A DNA stretch of 64,000 bases from Lentzea waywayandensis. GTDB taxonomy: Bacteria > Actinomycetota > Actinomycetes > Mycobacteriales > Pseudonocardiaceae. Every line of letters starts with the position of its first letter. Within the stretch, counting starts at the first letter, position 1. The notes under the pieces were generated by a model that worked only from the letters and a program-made list of their open reading frames with translations, searched no databases and was not told the DNA's origin. The stretch is from NCBI RefSeq assembly GCF_900115955.1, contig NZ_FOYL01000011.1, positions 186,001-250,000 on the forward strand, in the 5' to 3' direction. A program made the translations under genes and the position numbers. Positions 8,618-17,285 of the stretch are shown in pieces.

Positions 8618-9652
8618 TCAGTAGGTGACGGTGATCGTGCGGTCCGGCCCGTTGACCTCGATCGTGCCGCCCACCGGGATGATGACCTGCGGGTCGGTGT
8701 GCCCGAGGTCGACGTCGAACACGATCATCGTGTCGGGCGCGTACTGCGCGAAGGCCTTGAGGACCGCCTCCCGCTGCTGCGCGGTGTGGGTGGCGCGGTC
8801 GGTGTCCTGATCGGTGAAGAACCAGGCCTTGGCCCGCCCTACCAAGACGGCAGCGAATCGCCGCAGCAGGCCGCGTTCACCCATGTTGCGCAGGATCCGG
8901 TAGACCTCGGTCGCGGACGGCATCTCCTCACTGGTTTCGAAGAACAGCACGGTGCCGTCGTAGTGCTCGGGGGCGTTGATCTCGCGGCCGGCCATCATCA
9001 GCCACGACAGGATCTCCAGGTTCCCGCCCCACGACCGGCCTTTGACCGTCGTGTGCGGCTGGTGCCAGATCCAGCCGCCGCTGGGTTCGAGCTCCGGTTC
9101 CGTGTCGAACGTCGCGGGGTCTTCCCAGGGGCTGTCCTTGTCGCCGTAGGCGGTGGACTCCGTGAGCCGGTACTCCCCCGGCGTGAACAGCGCGGCTTTG
9201 AGCGAGTCGGCGGTGGCCGGGTGCATGGCGCCGGGCCGGCCGAACTGGACCATGACGCTGCCGCCGTAGAAGCCGACCAGGCCGCGGTTCGTGAGCCACG
9301 TCAGCAGGTTGGTGTTGTCGCTGTGGCCGAAGAACGGCTTGGGGTTGGCCTTGATCAGGTCTTCGTCCAGGTGCGGCAGGACGGTGATCTGGTCGTCGCC
9401 GCCGATCGTGGCGATGACCGCCTTGATGGACGGGTCGGCGAACGCGGCGTGCAGGTCGGCGGCACGTTCCTGTGGGGTGGAGCCGAGCTTGCGGGTCGCG
9501 GGGTACTCGACCGGGACCAGGCCGAACTCCGTCTTCAGGCGGTGCAGGCCCAGTTCGTGGGGCAGGGGGAACAGGCCCGGCAGGCCCGCGGCCGGGGAGA
9601 CGATCGCCACTCGGTCGCCGGGCTGGGGCTTGGGCGGGTTGATCAACGACAT
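8618..9652 (-). CDS. S66 family peptidase, MccF-like (LD-carboxypeptidase superfamily)
   Basis: A 344-residue S66 serine peptidase. VAIVSPAAGLPGLFP is the N-terminal strand. The nucleophile is in FFGHSDNTNLL (about 117), the Glu in SWGGNLEILSW (about 208) and the His in DLGHTDPQVIIPVGG near the C-terminus. The insert carrying DSPWEDPATFDTEPELEPSGG and a roughly 340-residue length point to the MccF subgroup, which cleaves acyl-sulfamoyl/aminoacyl adenylates such as processed microcin C, rather than to LdcA. A second, LdcA-type S66 gene lies at 15489. The monocistronic gene is divergent from the KAP gene. Confidence 0.9.
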   Translation of the reverse strand: MSLINPPKPQPGDRVAIVSPAAGLPGLFPLPHELGLHRLKTEFGLVPVEYPATRKLGSTPQERAADLHAAFADPSIKAVIATIGGDDQITVLPHLDEDLIKANPKPFFGHSDNTNLLTWLTNRGLVGFYGGSVMVQFGRPGAMHPATADSLKAALFTPGEYRLTESTAYGDKDSPWEDPATFDTEPELEPSGGWIWHQPHTTVKGRSWGGNLEILSWLMMAGREINAPEHYDGTVLFFETSEEMPSATEVYRILRNMGERGLLRRFAAVLVGRAKAWFFTDQDTDRATHTAQQREAVLKAFAQYAPDTMIVFDVDLGHTDPQVIIPVGGTIEVNGPDRTITVTY

Positions 9653-9732
9653 GGTGGCTGAGCGTAGTAACGCGTGGGGGCGGGGGTGCGACCTTTACCG
9701 GTGCCTGGCGCCGATCACCGTGGAGATCACAC

Positions 9733-12171
9733 ATGACGCACGCCCGTGGCGACCGTATCGAGGTCGTGCTGCTGACGTCGTCGGAAGCCGCCTACGACGA
9801 GTTGCTCGGGTTCCTCTCCGAGACGCGGCGGATCACCGACCCCGACGGTGCTCGCTTCGAGACGGGCATGGTCTTCGGTACCGACGTCCGAGTCGTGATC
9901 GGCCTCAGTGGTCTGGGAAAACAGAGGTTCAAGGAACTCGTCACGCGTGCGCGCTCCCTGTTCCGGCCGACGGCGGTGCTCTTCGTGGCCTCCGCCGCGT
10001 CGGTGGAGGGGCCTGTGGACGGGGTGGTCGTTGCCCTGAGCGTCTACGACGGGGATCGCCACGTCTTCGTGTCCCCGCTCCTTGTGCGGGCGCATGAACT
10101 GGCCCGAACCTCGTGGTGGGAACAGCTGCCTGGCAATCCTCTGTCCCAGCGACCGACCGAGCTCTACTTCGGGGAGACGTTCAGCGACTACGCCGGCCCA
10201 CGGCCGACGTCAGCGGACTCGTCAGACCCTGCACGCCCGGTCGTCAGTGATCGCGGCGAGGCCGCCGCGCTCATTCTGGCCGAGCCGCAGGGTGTGGTGA
10301 TCTACGGCATCGGCGGCGCGGAGGTCTCCGCTGTCCGGTTCGCGATGACCTTGGCCGTCAGCCTTGACCGCTCAGAGGTTGTGGTGCGGCAGCTCAAGAC
10401 GATGGGGCACGGTGACCGAGTCGCTCGCACCGACCTTCTGGCTCGGCGGGCGTTCGTCGAGTCGCTGGCCGAGCTTCTGGCGCACTCGGCTCCGCCTGAC
10501 GATGACCAGGACCTGGCCGGGCCGACGGTGATCGCCATCGAAGGCGCCTGGGGCTCCGGCAAGAGCACACTCATGACCATGACCCGCGGACAGCTCGATT
10601 CCGCGGGACTGATCAAAGCCCAGCAGAATGCATGGAAGAGGTTCGTGGGGCGGTGGCGGCAGCGCAAGGTGCGCGCGTGGGACGCCGATTTCACGTTGAG
10701 CGGCTGGTTCACGCAGTCGAAGCGCGAGGACGTCGCCGCTCCTCGGGTGCTGACGGCCATGTTCAACCCGTGGAGCTATCAGACCGGGGAACACGTCTGG
10801 GCCGGGTTGAACGACTGCATCGTCAGCACGGGCGCGCCGGTGATCGCGACCAACTCGAGTTCGTCGTTGCAGCGGTTCTGGTTCGCGCACAACGTGGAGC
10901 AACTGGACCGCAGCCATGTTCAGCGGACGCTGCGCAAGCGGATCGTCTCGCCGCTGTTGCGGCTGGGTGTGTTCGCGTTGCCGGTGCCGTTGCTGGCTCA
11001 GCTGGTGCGCGCTCCGGATCCGTTTCGGGTGTTCGGGTTCGACGTGGCGCCGGTGGATCTGGCGCTGTGGGTCGTCGGACTGTTGCTGGGCATCGGTCTG
11101 CTGCACTCCGCGACGCGCTATGTGTGCCGTGCGGCCGACACGTTGTTGCCGGCGGAGTTGTTCGGGCCGTCGGGGGCGATGGGTTCCTACTCGACGTCGG
11201 TCGGAACGGACGATCCGTTGCGCGATCCGCAGCGGCGTGCCCGCAAGGGCCAGTTGCACAGTGCGCAGGAGGACGTGCACCGGCTGATCCGTGAACTCGG
11301 TGAGCAAGGCACGCAGCTGGTGGTGTTCATCGACGACCTGGACCGGTGCTCGCCCAGGACGACCGCCGACGTGTTCGAGGCGATCAACGGGTTCCTGAGC
11401 GGGTCGTTCCCGACGATCCGGTTCGTGCTGGGCATCGACGCGGCGGCGACGGCGGCTCACCTGGACGCCGCCTACTCGGCGCTGGTGGTGGCGGACGCCG
11501 GGCGGGACTCGGCTGATCCCAGTCCGGGGTGGACGTTCCTGCGCAAGCTCATCCAGCTGCCGTTGCCGTTGCCGCGGGTGGCGCAGACGCAGGTGGAGCC
11601 TCTGCTCACGGGGCTGCTCGGTACGCCGGGTGAGCAGCCGGTCATCTTGCCGGAGGAGCTGGAACGGCTGGAGCCGTTCGTGCCCGCCCAGGCTGAGGCC
11701 GAGGTCGCCGAGAAGGTCGAGGTCGTTCCCACGGCACCGGCGGTCCTGGTGCTGGAGCACGACGAGCAGGTGAAGGAACGGTTCGCGGAACGGCTTCGGG
11801 CCCAGCCGGATCTGTCGGTGCGGGAGGCGAAGCGGATCGTCACCGTGTGGATGTTCTACGTCCGCGTCCTGGACCGGATCAGCCCGGAGGAGGGACCGGC
11901 CGCGGTGCGCAGGGCGTGCCATCTGGTGTTGCTGGCGGAGATCGTCGCGCGCTGGCCTGCCTCGCAGCGGTCATTGCACCGGCGGATCGAGGGCGTGCAC
12001 GGGCTCAGAGCACTGGCCGAGGCCGTGGACGACAACGTGCGGTGGGAGATCGAGGTCCAGAAGTACGAGCTGACCGGCGACAGGCACAAGTCATTTCGTA
12101 AGGGTGTGCAGAAGATCCTCGAAGACTACGACGGCGCGGAGATCGCGACGCTGGCCGAGCAGCTGACCTAG
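9733..12171 (+). CDS. KAP family P-loop NTPase with N-terminal nucleoside-phosphorylase-like domain
   Basis: An 812-residue protein. Residues about 5-220 look like a divergent PNP_UDP (MTA/SAH nucleosidase) domain: IEVVLLTSSEAAYDELLGF, FRPTAVLFVASAASVEGPVDG, VVVALSVYDG, VVVRQLKTMGHGDR, matching the order of strands in phosphorylases fused to STAND NTPases. The KAP NTPase follows: Walker A GAWGSGKST (271-279), two membrane helices inserted between the Walker motifs (about 405-425 and 440-462), and Walker B VVFIDDLDRC (D534/D535). The C-terminal third is helical. KAP proteins include phage-exclusion PifA. The gene has its own promoter region, stands alone, and shares its last four bases with the convergent gene. 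A defence role is inferred. Confidence 0.85.
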   Translation: MTHARGDRIEVVLLTSSEAAYDELLGFLSETRRITDPDGARFETGMVFGTDVRVVIGLSGLGKQRFKELVTRARSLFRPTAVLFVASAASVEGPVDGVVVALSVYDGDRHVFVSPLLVRAHELARTSWWEQLPGNPLSQRPTELYFGETFSDYAGPRPTSADSSDPARPVVSDRGEAAALILAEPQGVVIYGIGGAEVSAVRFAMTLAVSLDRSEVVVRQLKTMGHGDRVARTDLLARRAFVESLAELLAHSAPPDDDQDLAGPTVIAIEGAWGSGKSTLMTMTRGQLDSAGLIKAQQNAWKRFVGRWRQRKVRAWDADFTLSGWFTQSKREDVAAPRVLTAMFNPWSYQTGEHVWAGLNDCIVSTGAPVIATNSSSSLQRFWFAHNVEQLDRSHVQRTLRKRIVSPLLRLGVFALPVPLLAQLVRAPDPFRVFGFDVAPVDLALWVVGLLLGIGLLHSATRYVCRAADTLLPAELFGPSGAMGSYSTSVGTDDPLRDPQRRARKGQLHSAQEDVHRLIRELGEQGTQLVVFIDDLDRCSPRTTADVFEAINGFLSGSFPTIRFVLGIDAAATAAHLDAAYSALVVADAGRDSADPSPGWTFLRKLIQLPLPLPRVAQTQVEPLLTGLLGTPGEQPVILPEELERLEPFVPAQAEAEVAEKVEVVPTAPAVLVLEHDEQVKERFAERLRAQPDLSVREAKRIVTVWMFYVRVLDRISPEEGPAAVRRACHLVLLAEIVARWPASQRSLHRRIEGVHGLRALAEAVDDNVRWEIEVQKYELTGDRHKSFRKGVQKILEDYDGAEIATLAEQLT

Positions 12172-12953
12172 AACGCGGGCCAGGGGATGGCGGGCCAGTC
12201 GCCGGACGGTTCGGGGTAGACGCCGGCGGCGAGGAGCTTGTCGACGCGCTCCCCCACGGCGCGGACCTCGGCGCGGGTCAGGTGGTCGTGCAGTGTCTCG
12301 CCCAGCGTGCCGTCCAGTTCGGATCTCAGGCGGCGCAACGTGTCCAGGACGTGGTCCGGGAGGGGTTCGCGGGCCCAGCCCCACAGGACGGTGCGGAGTT
12401 TGGGTTCGGTGTGCAGGCAGATGCCGTGGTCCACGCCGTAGACGGCGCCGTCGTGGGCGTGCAGGACGTGGCCGCCTTTGCGGTCGGCGTTGTTGACGAC
12501 CACGTCGAAGGCGGCCATCTCGGCGATGCGCGGGTGGTCGGCGTGGACCAGCACCGCCGGGTCGCCGAAGCGGTCGTGGGCGTGGAAGACGGGGATCCAG
12601 CCGGGTTTGACGTCGTCGACGCTGATGATGTCGACGAGTTCGTCTTCCTCGCGGGTCTCGATCCAGAGCTGGACCATGCCGCTGCCGAACGGGCCTGGGC
12701 GCAGCACGGTGGGCGGTACGACGCCGAAGGACGCGGCGGAGATGAGGTAGGTGGCCACCTCGCGGCCGGCGAGTGTGCCGTCGGGGAAGTCCCAGAGCGG
12801 CCGTTCGCCTCGCACGGGTTTGTAGACGCATTGGGCGTCGACGCCGTCCAACGAGATCTTGCAGAACAAGGTGGCGTTGGAGGCGTCGACGAGGCGTCCT
12901 TCTACCTCGATGCGGCCGTGTTCGAGCAACCGCAGGGCCGCGGAGGTGTCCAC
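12168..12953 (-). CDS. SCO1664 family protein (PI3/4-kinase-like fold)
   Basis: A 261-residue actinobacterial SCO1664-family protein. It shows features of a minimal phosphatidylinositol-kinase-like fold: CVYKPVRGERPLWDFPDGTLAGREVATYLIS (Lys and Glu positions), AAFDVVVNNADRKGGHVL (catalytic-loop-like DxxxxNxDR) and GAVYGVDHGICLH (metal-binding Asp). Substrate unknown. The start is GTG 12953, one base after the DUF3090 stop, so the two are translationally coupled, as in Streptomyces where the pair sits near mycothiol genes. The 3' end overlaps the KAP stop by four bases (CTAG). Confidence 0.88.
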   Translation of the reverse strand: MDTSAALRLLEHGRIEVEGRLVDASNATLFCKISLDGVDAQCVYKPVRGERPLWDFPDGTLAGREVATYLISAASFGVVPPTVLRPGPFGSGMVQLWIETREEDELVDIISVDDVKPGWIPVFHAHDRFGDPAVLVHADHPRIAEMAAFDVVVNNADRKGGHVLHAHDGAVYGVDHGICLHTEPKLRTVLWGWAREPLPDHVLDTLRRLRSELDGTLGETLHDHLTRAEVRAVGERVDKLLAAGVYPEPSGDWPAIPWPAF

Positions 12954-12954
12954 G

Positions 12955-13521
12955 TCAGTCTTCTTCGGTGCGGCGGTACCCGTTTTGCCGCGGGCAGATG
13001 TGGCCGTCCGCGTCGAGCGGTTCGGCGCACAGGGGGCAGGGTTTGCGGCCGGCGTTGATGACGCGGTCGGCGCGTTCGGCGAAGGCGCGGGCGGCGGACG
13101 GTGACAGGAAGACCCGCACGGCGTCGGGGCCTTCCTCGGTGTCGTCGAGCACGACGGCCTCGTCGACCTCCTCCTCGGAGATCGCGAGGAGCTCGATGAC
13201 GACCGCCTTGGACTCGGCGTCCCAGCCGAGGCCCATGGTGCCGACCCGGAACTCCTCCTCGACGGGCACGTCGAGGGGCTGGGTGTCGAGGTCGTCGGGC
13301 GGCGCTTCGTCGGGGACGTCGGCGCCGAAGCGGCGGTGCACCTCCTCGAGCAACGAGCCGATGCGTTCGGCGAGGACCTGGACCTGCTGCTTTTCCAGGG
13401 CGACGCTGATCAACCTGCTCTGCTCTGAGGCCTGCAGGTAGAAGGTGCGGTCGCCGGGCTGCCCGACGGTTCCTGCGATGAAACGGTCGGGTGCGCGGAA
13501 TACGTGAATGACACGAGCCAT
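12955..13521 (-). CDS. DUF3090 family protein with C-terminal zinc ribbon
   Basis: A 188-residue DUF3090 protein starting MARVIHVFRAPDRFIAGTVG (ATG 13521). The N-terminal two thirds are alpha/beta. A helical SPSAARAFAERADRV segment follows, then a C-terminal zinc ribbon CPLCAEPLDADGHICPR (CxxC-x8-C, with His). It is always next to SCO1664-type kinases in actinobacteria, suggesting a joint but unknown function. The divergent 78-bp gap to the S9 peptidase holds two face-to-face TAGGGT-type -10 elements about 8-9 bases from each start, consistent with leaderless transcripts. Confidence 0.87.
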   Translation of the reverse strand: MARVIHVFRAPDRFIAGTVGQPGDRTFYLQASEQSRLISVALEKQQVQVLAERIGSLLEEVHRRFGADVPDEAPPDDLDTQPLDVPVEEEFRVGTMGLGWDAESKAVVIELLAISEEEVDEAVVLDDTEEGPDAVRVFLSPSAARAFAERADRVINAGRKPCPLCAEPLDADGHICPRQNGYRRTEED

Positions 13522-13599
13522 GGCAGATACGACCCTAGGCCACGCGGAGATCGTCGGCAGGTCCTCCCCCACCAAACACTCCGCGTATAGGGTCGGGCT

Positions 13600-15492
13600 G
13601 TGGTGAAGATCGCTTCGTACGGGACCTGGACCTCGCCGATCACGGCCGGCGACACCTCCAAACCGGGGGGTGGGTTCCAGTGGGCCGACCTGCACGGTGA
13701 GCAGGTGTGGTGGGCGGAGAGCCGAGCGGCTCAGGGCGGCAGAGTGGCGTTGGTGCGGGACGGCGTCGAGGTGCTGCCCGCGCCGTGGAACGCCCGCAAC
13801 CGGGTGCACGAGTACGGCGGCCGGCCGTTCGTGGTGCTCGAGCAGGACAGGGTGGCGTTCACGCACTGGAACGACCAGCGCGTGTACGTGTTCAACCCCG
13901 ACGCTCCCGAGCCCACGCCGTTGACGCCCGCGCCGGAACGGCATCACGGGGTGCGGTACTCCGATCTGTCTGCGGGCCCGGACGGCGAGGTGTGGTGCGT
14001 GCGGGAGACCGTCACGGGCGAGGCGCGCACCGACGTGCGCCGCGACCTGGTGGCGATCACCCGCTCAGGTGAGATCCGGGTTCTCGGTGCCTCGCACCAC
14101 TTCATGACCGGCCCGAAGATCAGCCCCGACGGCACCAGGTTCGCGTGGATCGGCTGGGACCACCCGCAGATGCCGTGGGACGGCACCGAACTGTGCGTCG
14201 CCGAGGTCGGCTCCTCCGAGCACCAGGTCGTGGCGGGCTCGCGGACCGAGGCGGTGTGCCAGTTCGAGTGGGAGGGCGACTCCCTGCTGGCGCTGACCGA
14301 CCCGGACGGCTGGTGGAACCTGTTCCGCGTCTCCCCCGACGGCACGCGCAAGAACCTGGCGCCGTGCGAGGAGGAGCTGGGCGGTCCAATGTGGAGGCTG
14401 GGCAACCGCTGGTTCGCGACGCTGTCGCCGGGCCGGTACCTGGTGGTGCGGTCGGGGCAGCTGGCGGTGCTCGACGAGCGTTCCGCGACGGTCACGGACG
14501 TGCAGACCGATCTGCCGACGTGGGTGCCGGACCTGTCGGTGCGCGACGGTGTGGTGATCTGCGCGGCGGCCGGGCCGACGTCGGACTTCGCCGTGGTGCG
14601 CCTGGATCTGTCCAACGGCGAGCTCACCTATCTGACGGGCGCGGAGACTGTGCCGTCCTCGGAGTCGGCGTATCTGCCGGTGCCAGTGGAGCGGATGTTC
14701 GGCGAGATCCCCGCGTACGTGTACGCGCCGTCGAACCCGGACTTCGCGGGGCCTGAGGGTGAACTGCCGCCGTACGTGGTGCACGTGCACGGCGGGCCCA
14801 CGGGGCGTGCGTTGCCGAAGCTCGACACGGACATCGCGTACTTCACCAGCCGTGGCATCGGTGTGGTGGCGGTGAACTACGGCGGTTCCACCGGCTACGG
14901 GCGGGCGTTCCGGGAACGGCTGCGGGAGCAGTGGGGTGTCGTGGACGTGGAGGACTGCGCGTTCGTGGCCCAGCAGCTCGCGAAGGAGGGCACGGCGGAC
15001 CCGCAGCGTCTCGGGATCCGGGGTGGTTCGGCGGGCGGCTGGACGTCGGCGGCGTCGCTGACCTCCACCGACGTCTACCGGTGCGGCATGGTGGCGTTCC
15101 CGATCCTGGACCTGGCGGGGTGGACGTCGGAGGGCGGCGAGACGCACGACTTCGAGTCGCGCTACGTCGAGGGCCTGGTCGGCACGCTGCCGGAGGCCGC
15201 GGACCGCTATCGGGACCGCTCACCGTCGACGAAGGCCCGGTCGGTGTCGGGGCCGGTGCTGTTGTTGCAGGGCCTGGAGGACGAGATCTGCCCGCCGGAG
15301 CAGGCGGACCGGTTCGCCGCGGATCTGGCCGGGTCGGGGATCCCGCACGCGTACATCACGTTCGAGGGTGAGCAGCACGGCTTCCGGATGGCGCAGAACA
15401 TCAAGACGGCGCTGGAGGCGGAGCTGTCGTTCTACGGACAGGCGTTCGGGTTCGTCCCGCCCGGTGTGCCGGTGCTGGAACTGTCCGAGTGA
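13600..15492 (+). CDS. S9 family prolyl-oligopeptidase-type serine peptidase
   Basis: A 630-residue cytoplasmic peptidase with an N-terminal beta-propeller (about 20-370; blades such as ISPDGTRFAWIGWDHPQMPW and LLALTDPDGWWNLF) and a C-terminal alpha/beta-hydrolase domain. The catalytic triad is S477 (RGGSAGGWTS), D561 (GLEDEICPP) and H593 (GEQHGF). Closest in style to acylaminoacyl-peptidase/dipeptidyl-peptidase relatives. The GTG start lies about 8 bases after a TATAGG -10-like element, so it may be leaderless. The stop overlaps the start of the LdcA gene by four bases (GTGA), indicating an operon devoted to peptide or muropeptide turnover. Confidence 0.92.
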   Translation: MVKIASYGTWTSPITAGDTSKPGGGFQWADLHGEQVWWAESRAAQGGRVALVRDGVEVLPAPWNARNRVHEYGGRPFVVLEQDRVAFTHWNDQRVYVFNPDAPEPTPLTPAPERHHGVRYSDLSAGPDGEVWCVRETVTGEARTDVRRDLVAITRSGEIRVLGASHHFMTGPKISPDGTRFAWIGWDHPQMPWDGTELCVAEVGSSEHQVVAGSRTEAVCQFEWEGDSLLALTDPDGWWNLFRVSPDGTRKNLAPCEEELGGPMWRLGNRWFATLSPGRYLVVRSGQLAVLDERSATVTDVQTDLPTWVPDLSVRDGVVICAAAGPTSDFAVVRLDLSNGELTYLTGAETVPSSESAYLPVPVERMFGEIPAYVYAPSNPDFAGPEGELPPYVVHVHGGPTGRALPKLDTDIAYFTSRGIGVVAVNYGGSTGYGRAFRERLREQWGVVDVEDCAFVAQQLAKEGTADPQRLGIRGGSAGGWTSAASLTSTDVYRCGMVAFPILDLAGWTSEGGETHDFESRYVEGLVGTLPEAADRYRDRSPSTKARSVSGPVLLLQGLEDEICPPEQADRFAADLAGSGIPHAYITFEGEQHGFRMAQNIKTALEAELSFYGQAFGFVPPGVPVLELSE

Positions 15493-16337
15493 GTCTGCTG
15501 TCCGCCGGGGATCGGGTCGCGCTGGTGTCACCGGCCGGCCCGGCCCTGGCTTCGAAGATCGACGCGGGCGCCGCGGTGCTGCGGTCGTGGGGCCTGCAGG
15601 TCACGACGCCGGTCGTGCAGCCGTGGACGTTGCCGTATCTGGCCGGGTCGGACGAGGCGCGGGCAGCCGAGTTCGTGGCGGCATGGCGGTCGGACGTGGC
15701 GGCGGTGTTCTGCGTGCGCGGCGGGTACGGGTGTCTGCGCATGACCGACCTCGTGCCGTGGAAGGACTTGCCTGCTCGGGTGTTCGTGGGCTCGTCGGAC
15801 GTGACGGTGCTGCACGCCGAGCTGAACGCGGTCGGTCAGCCGACGGTGTTCGGGCCGATGCCGGGCACCGCTGATTTCGTCGGCGATCCGCTGGCCCAGC
15901 AACGGCTGCGTGAGCTGCTCTTCGAGGGCACGCGGTCGTGGACGACGGGAACGCCCGTGGTGCCGGGTACGGCACGGGGGGTGCTCACGGGCGGCAACGC
16001 GGCGTTGCTGGCGGCGTCGGTGGGCGGGCCCCGCTGGGAGCCGCCTGCCGCGGGGGCGATCGCGTTGCTGGAGGACATCGGCGAGGAGGCGTATCGGCTG
16101 GACCGGATCCTGACGCAGCTGCTGCGGGCGGGCTGGTTCGAGCCGGTGTCGGGGATCGTGCTGGGGTCGTGGACGGACTGCGGTGACGTGTCGGCGGTGC
16201 TGGCCGATCGCCTGTCGGGGCTGGGTGTGCCGATCTTGGGTGACGCCGGGTTCGGGCACTGCGCGGGGTCGTGGTCGTTGCCGCTGGGTGTGCGGGCGGA
16301 GCTGGACGCGGGCGCGGGGACGTTGACGCTGGTGTGA
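15489..16337 (+). CDS. LD-carboxypeptidase (S66, LdcA-like)
   Basis: A 282-residue S66 peptidase of the muramoyl-tetrapeptide carboxypeptidase type, which removes the terminal D-Ala from recycled murein tetrapeptides. Motifs: GDRVALVSPAGPA at the N-terminus, VFCVRGGYGCLR (about 76-87), nucleophile in VFVGSSDVTVLHAEL (about 99), Glu in ALLEDIGEEAYRLDRI (about 195) and His in DAGFGHCAGSWSLPLG (about 257). Translationally coupled to the S9 peptidase upstream. A GTCACCCGG hairpin follows. Confidence 0.92.
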   Translation: MSLLSAGDRVALVSPAGPALASKIDAGAAVLRSWGLQVTTPVVQPWTLPYLAGSDEARAAEFVAAWRSDVAAVFCVRGGYGCLRMTDLVPWKDLPARVFVGSSDVTVLHAELNAVGQPTVFGPMPGTADFVGDPLAQQRLRELLFEGTRSWTTGTPVVPGTARGVLTGGNAALLAASVGGPRWEPPAAGAIALLEDIGEEAYRLDRILTQLLRAGWFEPVSGIVLGSWTDCGDVSAVLADRLSGLGVPILGDAGFGHCAGSWSLPLGVRAELDAGAGTLTLV

Positions 16338-16343
16338 GCGGGA

Positions 16344-16375
16344 GTCACCCGGTGGGCCGCGGCCGTCCGGGTGAC
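16344..16375 (+). terminator. Hairpin after the S9-LdcA operon
   Basis: GTCACCCGG and CCGGGTGAC form a perfect 9-bp stem around a GGCCGCGGCC-containing loop that can itself pair. It starts 7 bases after the LdcA stop and has no U-tract. Likely operon terminator. Confidence 0.6.
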
Positions 16376-16397
16376 GCCAGGTAGGCTTCCGGCCGCC

Positions 16398-17111
16398 ATG
16401 AGACCCCAGCCTCAGTGGGCGGCGTTAGACGTCTACGCGTCCAACTCCGACCTCTACGCCGATCCCCGACTGGTGGAACGGGTGGATTACCGGCGTCGCT
16501 TCAAGCGGCACCGGCCCCGTACGCAGTCGGTCGTCCTCGCCCCGCACGGCGGCGGTATCGAGGTCGGAACGTCCGAGTTGTGCCTCGCGATCGCGGGTTT
16601 CCACCCCGGAACACGCGTGCCGATCGGCCAGACGCACGACTACTGGATGTTCGAGGGCCTGCGCACGGCCTCCAACGACGAGTTGCACGTGACGTCGTCG
16701 AACTGCGACGACCGCGTGGCGCGCACGCTGGTGTCGGGCGCGTCGCACGCGCTGGGCCTGCACGGCTGCACGGCGGCCGCGGCGGGGCTGGAGGACCACG
16801 ACCGGGCGGTGCTCGTCGGCGGGCGGGACGCGTTGCTGCGCCTGGAGCTGCTGACGCGGCTGCGGCGGGCCGGCTTCCACACGATCGACGCGGTGGACCA
16901 CCCGATCCTGGGCGGCTTCGACCGGGCGAACATCGCGAACCGGACCCGCTCGCGGCAGGGCGCGCAGCTGGAGCTGACGACTCCGCTGCGCACGGCGATG
17001 TTCGAGGAGAACTCGCGGTCGGACCGGCGGCACACGACGACCGAGGTGTTCTGGGACTTCGTGCACGCCTGCCGTGCGGCCGTGACGGCGCGTGAGGCCC
17101 TCAACAACTAG
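16398..17111 (+). CDS. Poly-gamma-glutamate hydrolase (PghP) family protein
   Basis: A 237-residue protein of the zinc-dependent poly-gamma-glutamate hydrolase family (PF05908, phage PghP-like). Metal ligands and active-site motifs are visible in VVLAPHGGGIEVGTSELC (His and Glu, about 48-60), YWMFEGLRTASNDELHVTSSNCDD and SHALGLHGC (His, about 120). QLELTTPLRTAMFEE is the conserved C-terminal block. ATG 16398 is chosen; an in-frame GTG at 16371 would add nine residues inside the preceding hairpin. Chromosomal homologues are common in actinobacteria, with uncharacterised substrates (inference: gamma-glutamyl polymers). Confidence 0.88.
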   Translation: MRPQPQWAALDVYASNSDLYADPRLVERVDYRRRFKRHRPRTQSVVLAPHGGGIEVGTSELCLAIAGFHPGTRVPIGQTHDYWMFEGLRTASNDELHVTSSNCDDRVARTLVSGASHALGLHGCTAAAAGLEDHDRAVLVGGRDALLRLELLTRLRRAGFHTIDAVDHPILGGFDRANIANRTRSRQGAQLELTTPLRTAMFEENSRSDRRHTTTEVFWDFVHACRAAVTAREALNN

Positions 17112-17121
17112 CGTCGAACGC

Positions 17122-17285
17122 GTGCGCCTCACGTCGGTCACCGTCGGTACGTCACAGCCTCGCGAGCTCGCCGGGTTCTACGCCCGGCTGCTCGGCGCGT
17201 CCGTGGGGCGGTGCAGGACGACTGGGCCCAGGTGCGGGTGCTGATCGATCTGGACGGGCACCCGTTCTGCCTGTTCCTGGGCTAG
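17122..17285 (+). pseudogene. Remnant of a VOC (glyoxalase-like) protein
   Basis: From GTG 17122 one frame reads LTSVTVGTSQPRELAGFYARLLG, the canonical first strand and helix of an actinobacterial VOC protein, then goes out of frame. A second frame from about 17210 reads QDDWAQVRVLIDLDGHPFCLFLG and stops at TAG 17283-17285, exactly the usual C-terminus of the same family. The middle (roughly 70 codons) is missing, so this is a deletion-collapsed gene. The stop shares CTAG with the convergent GNAT gene. Confidence 0.8.
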
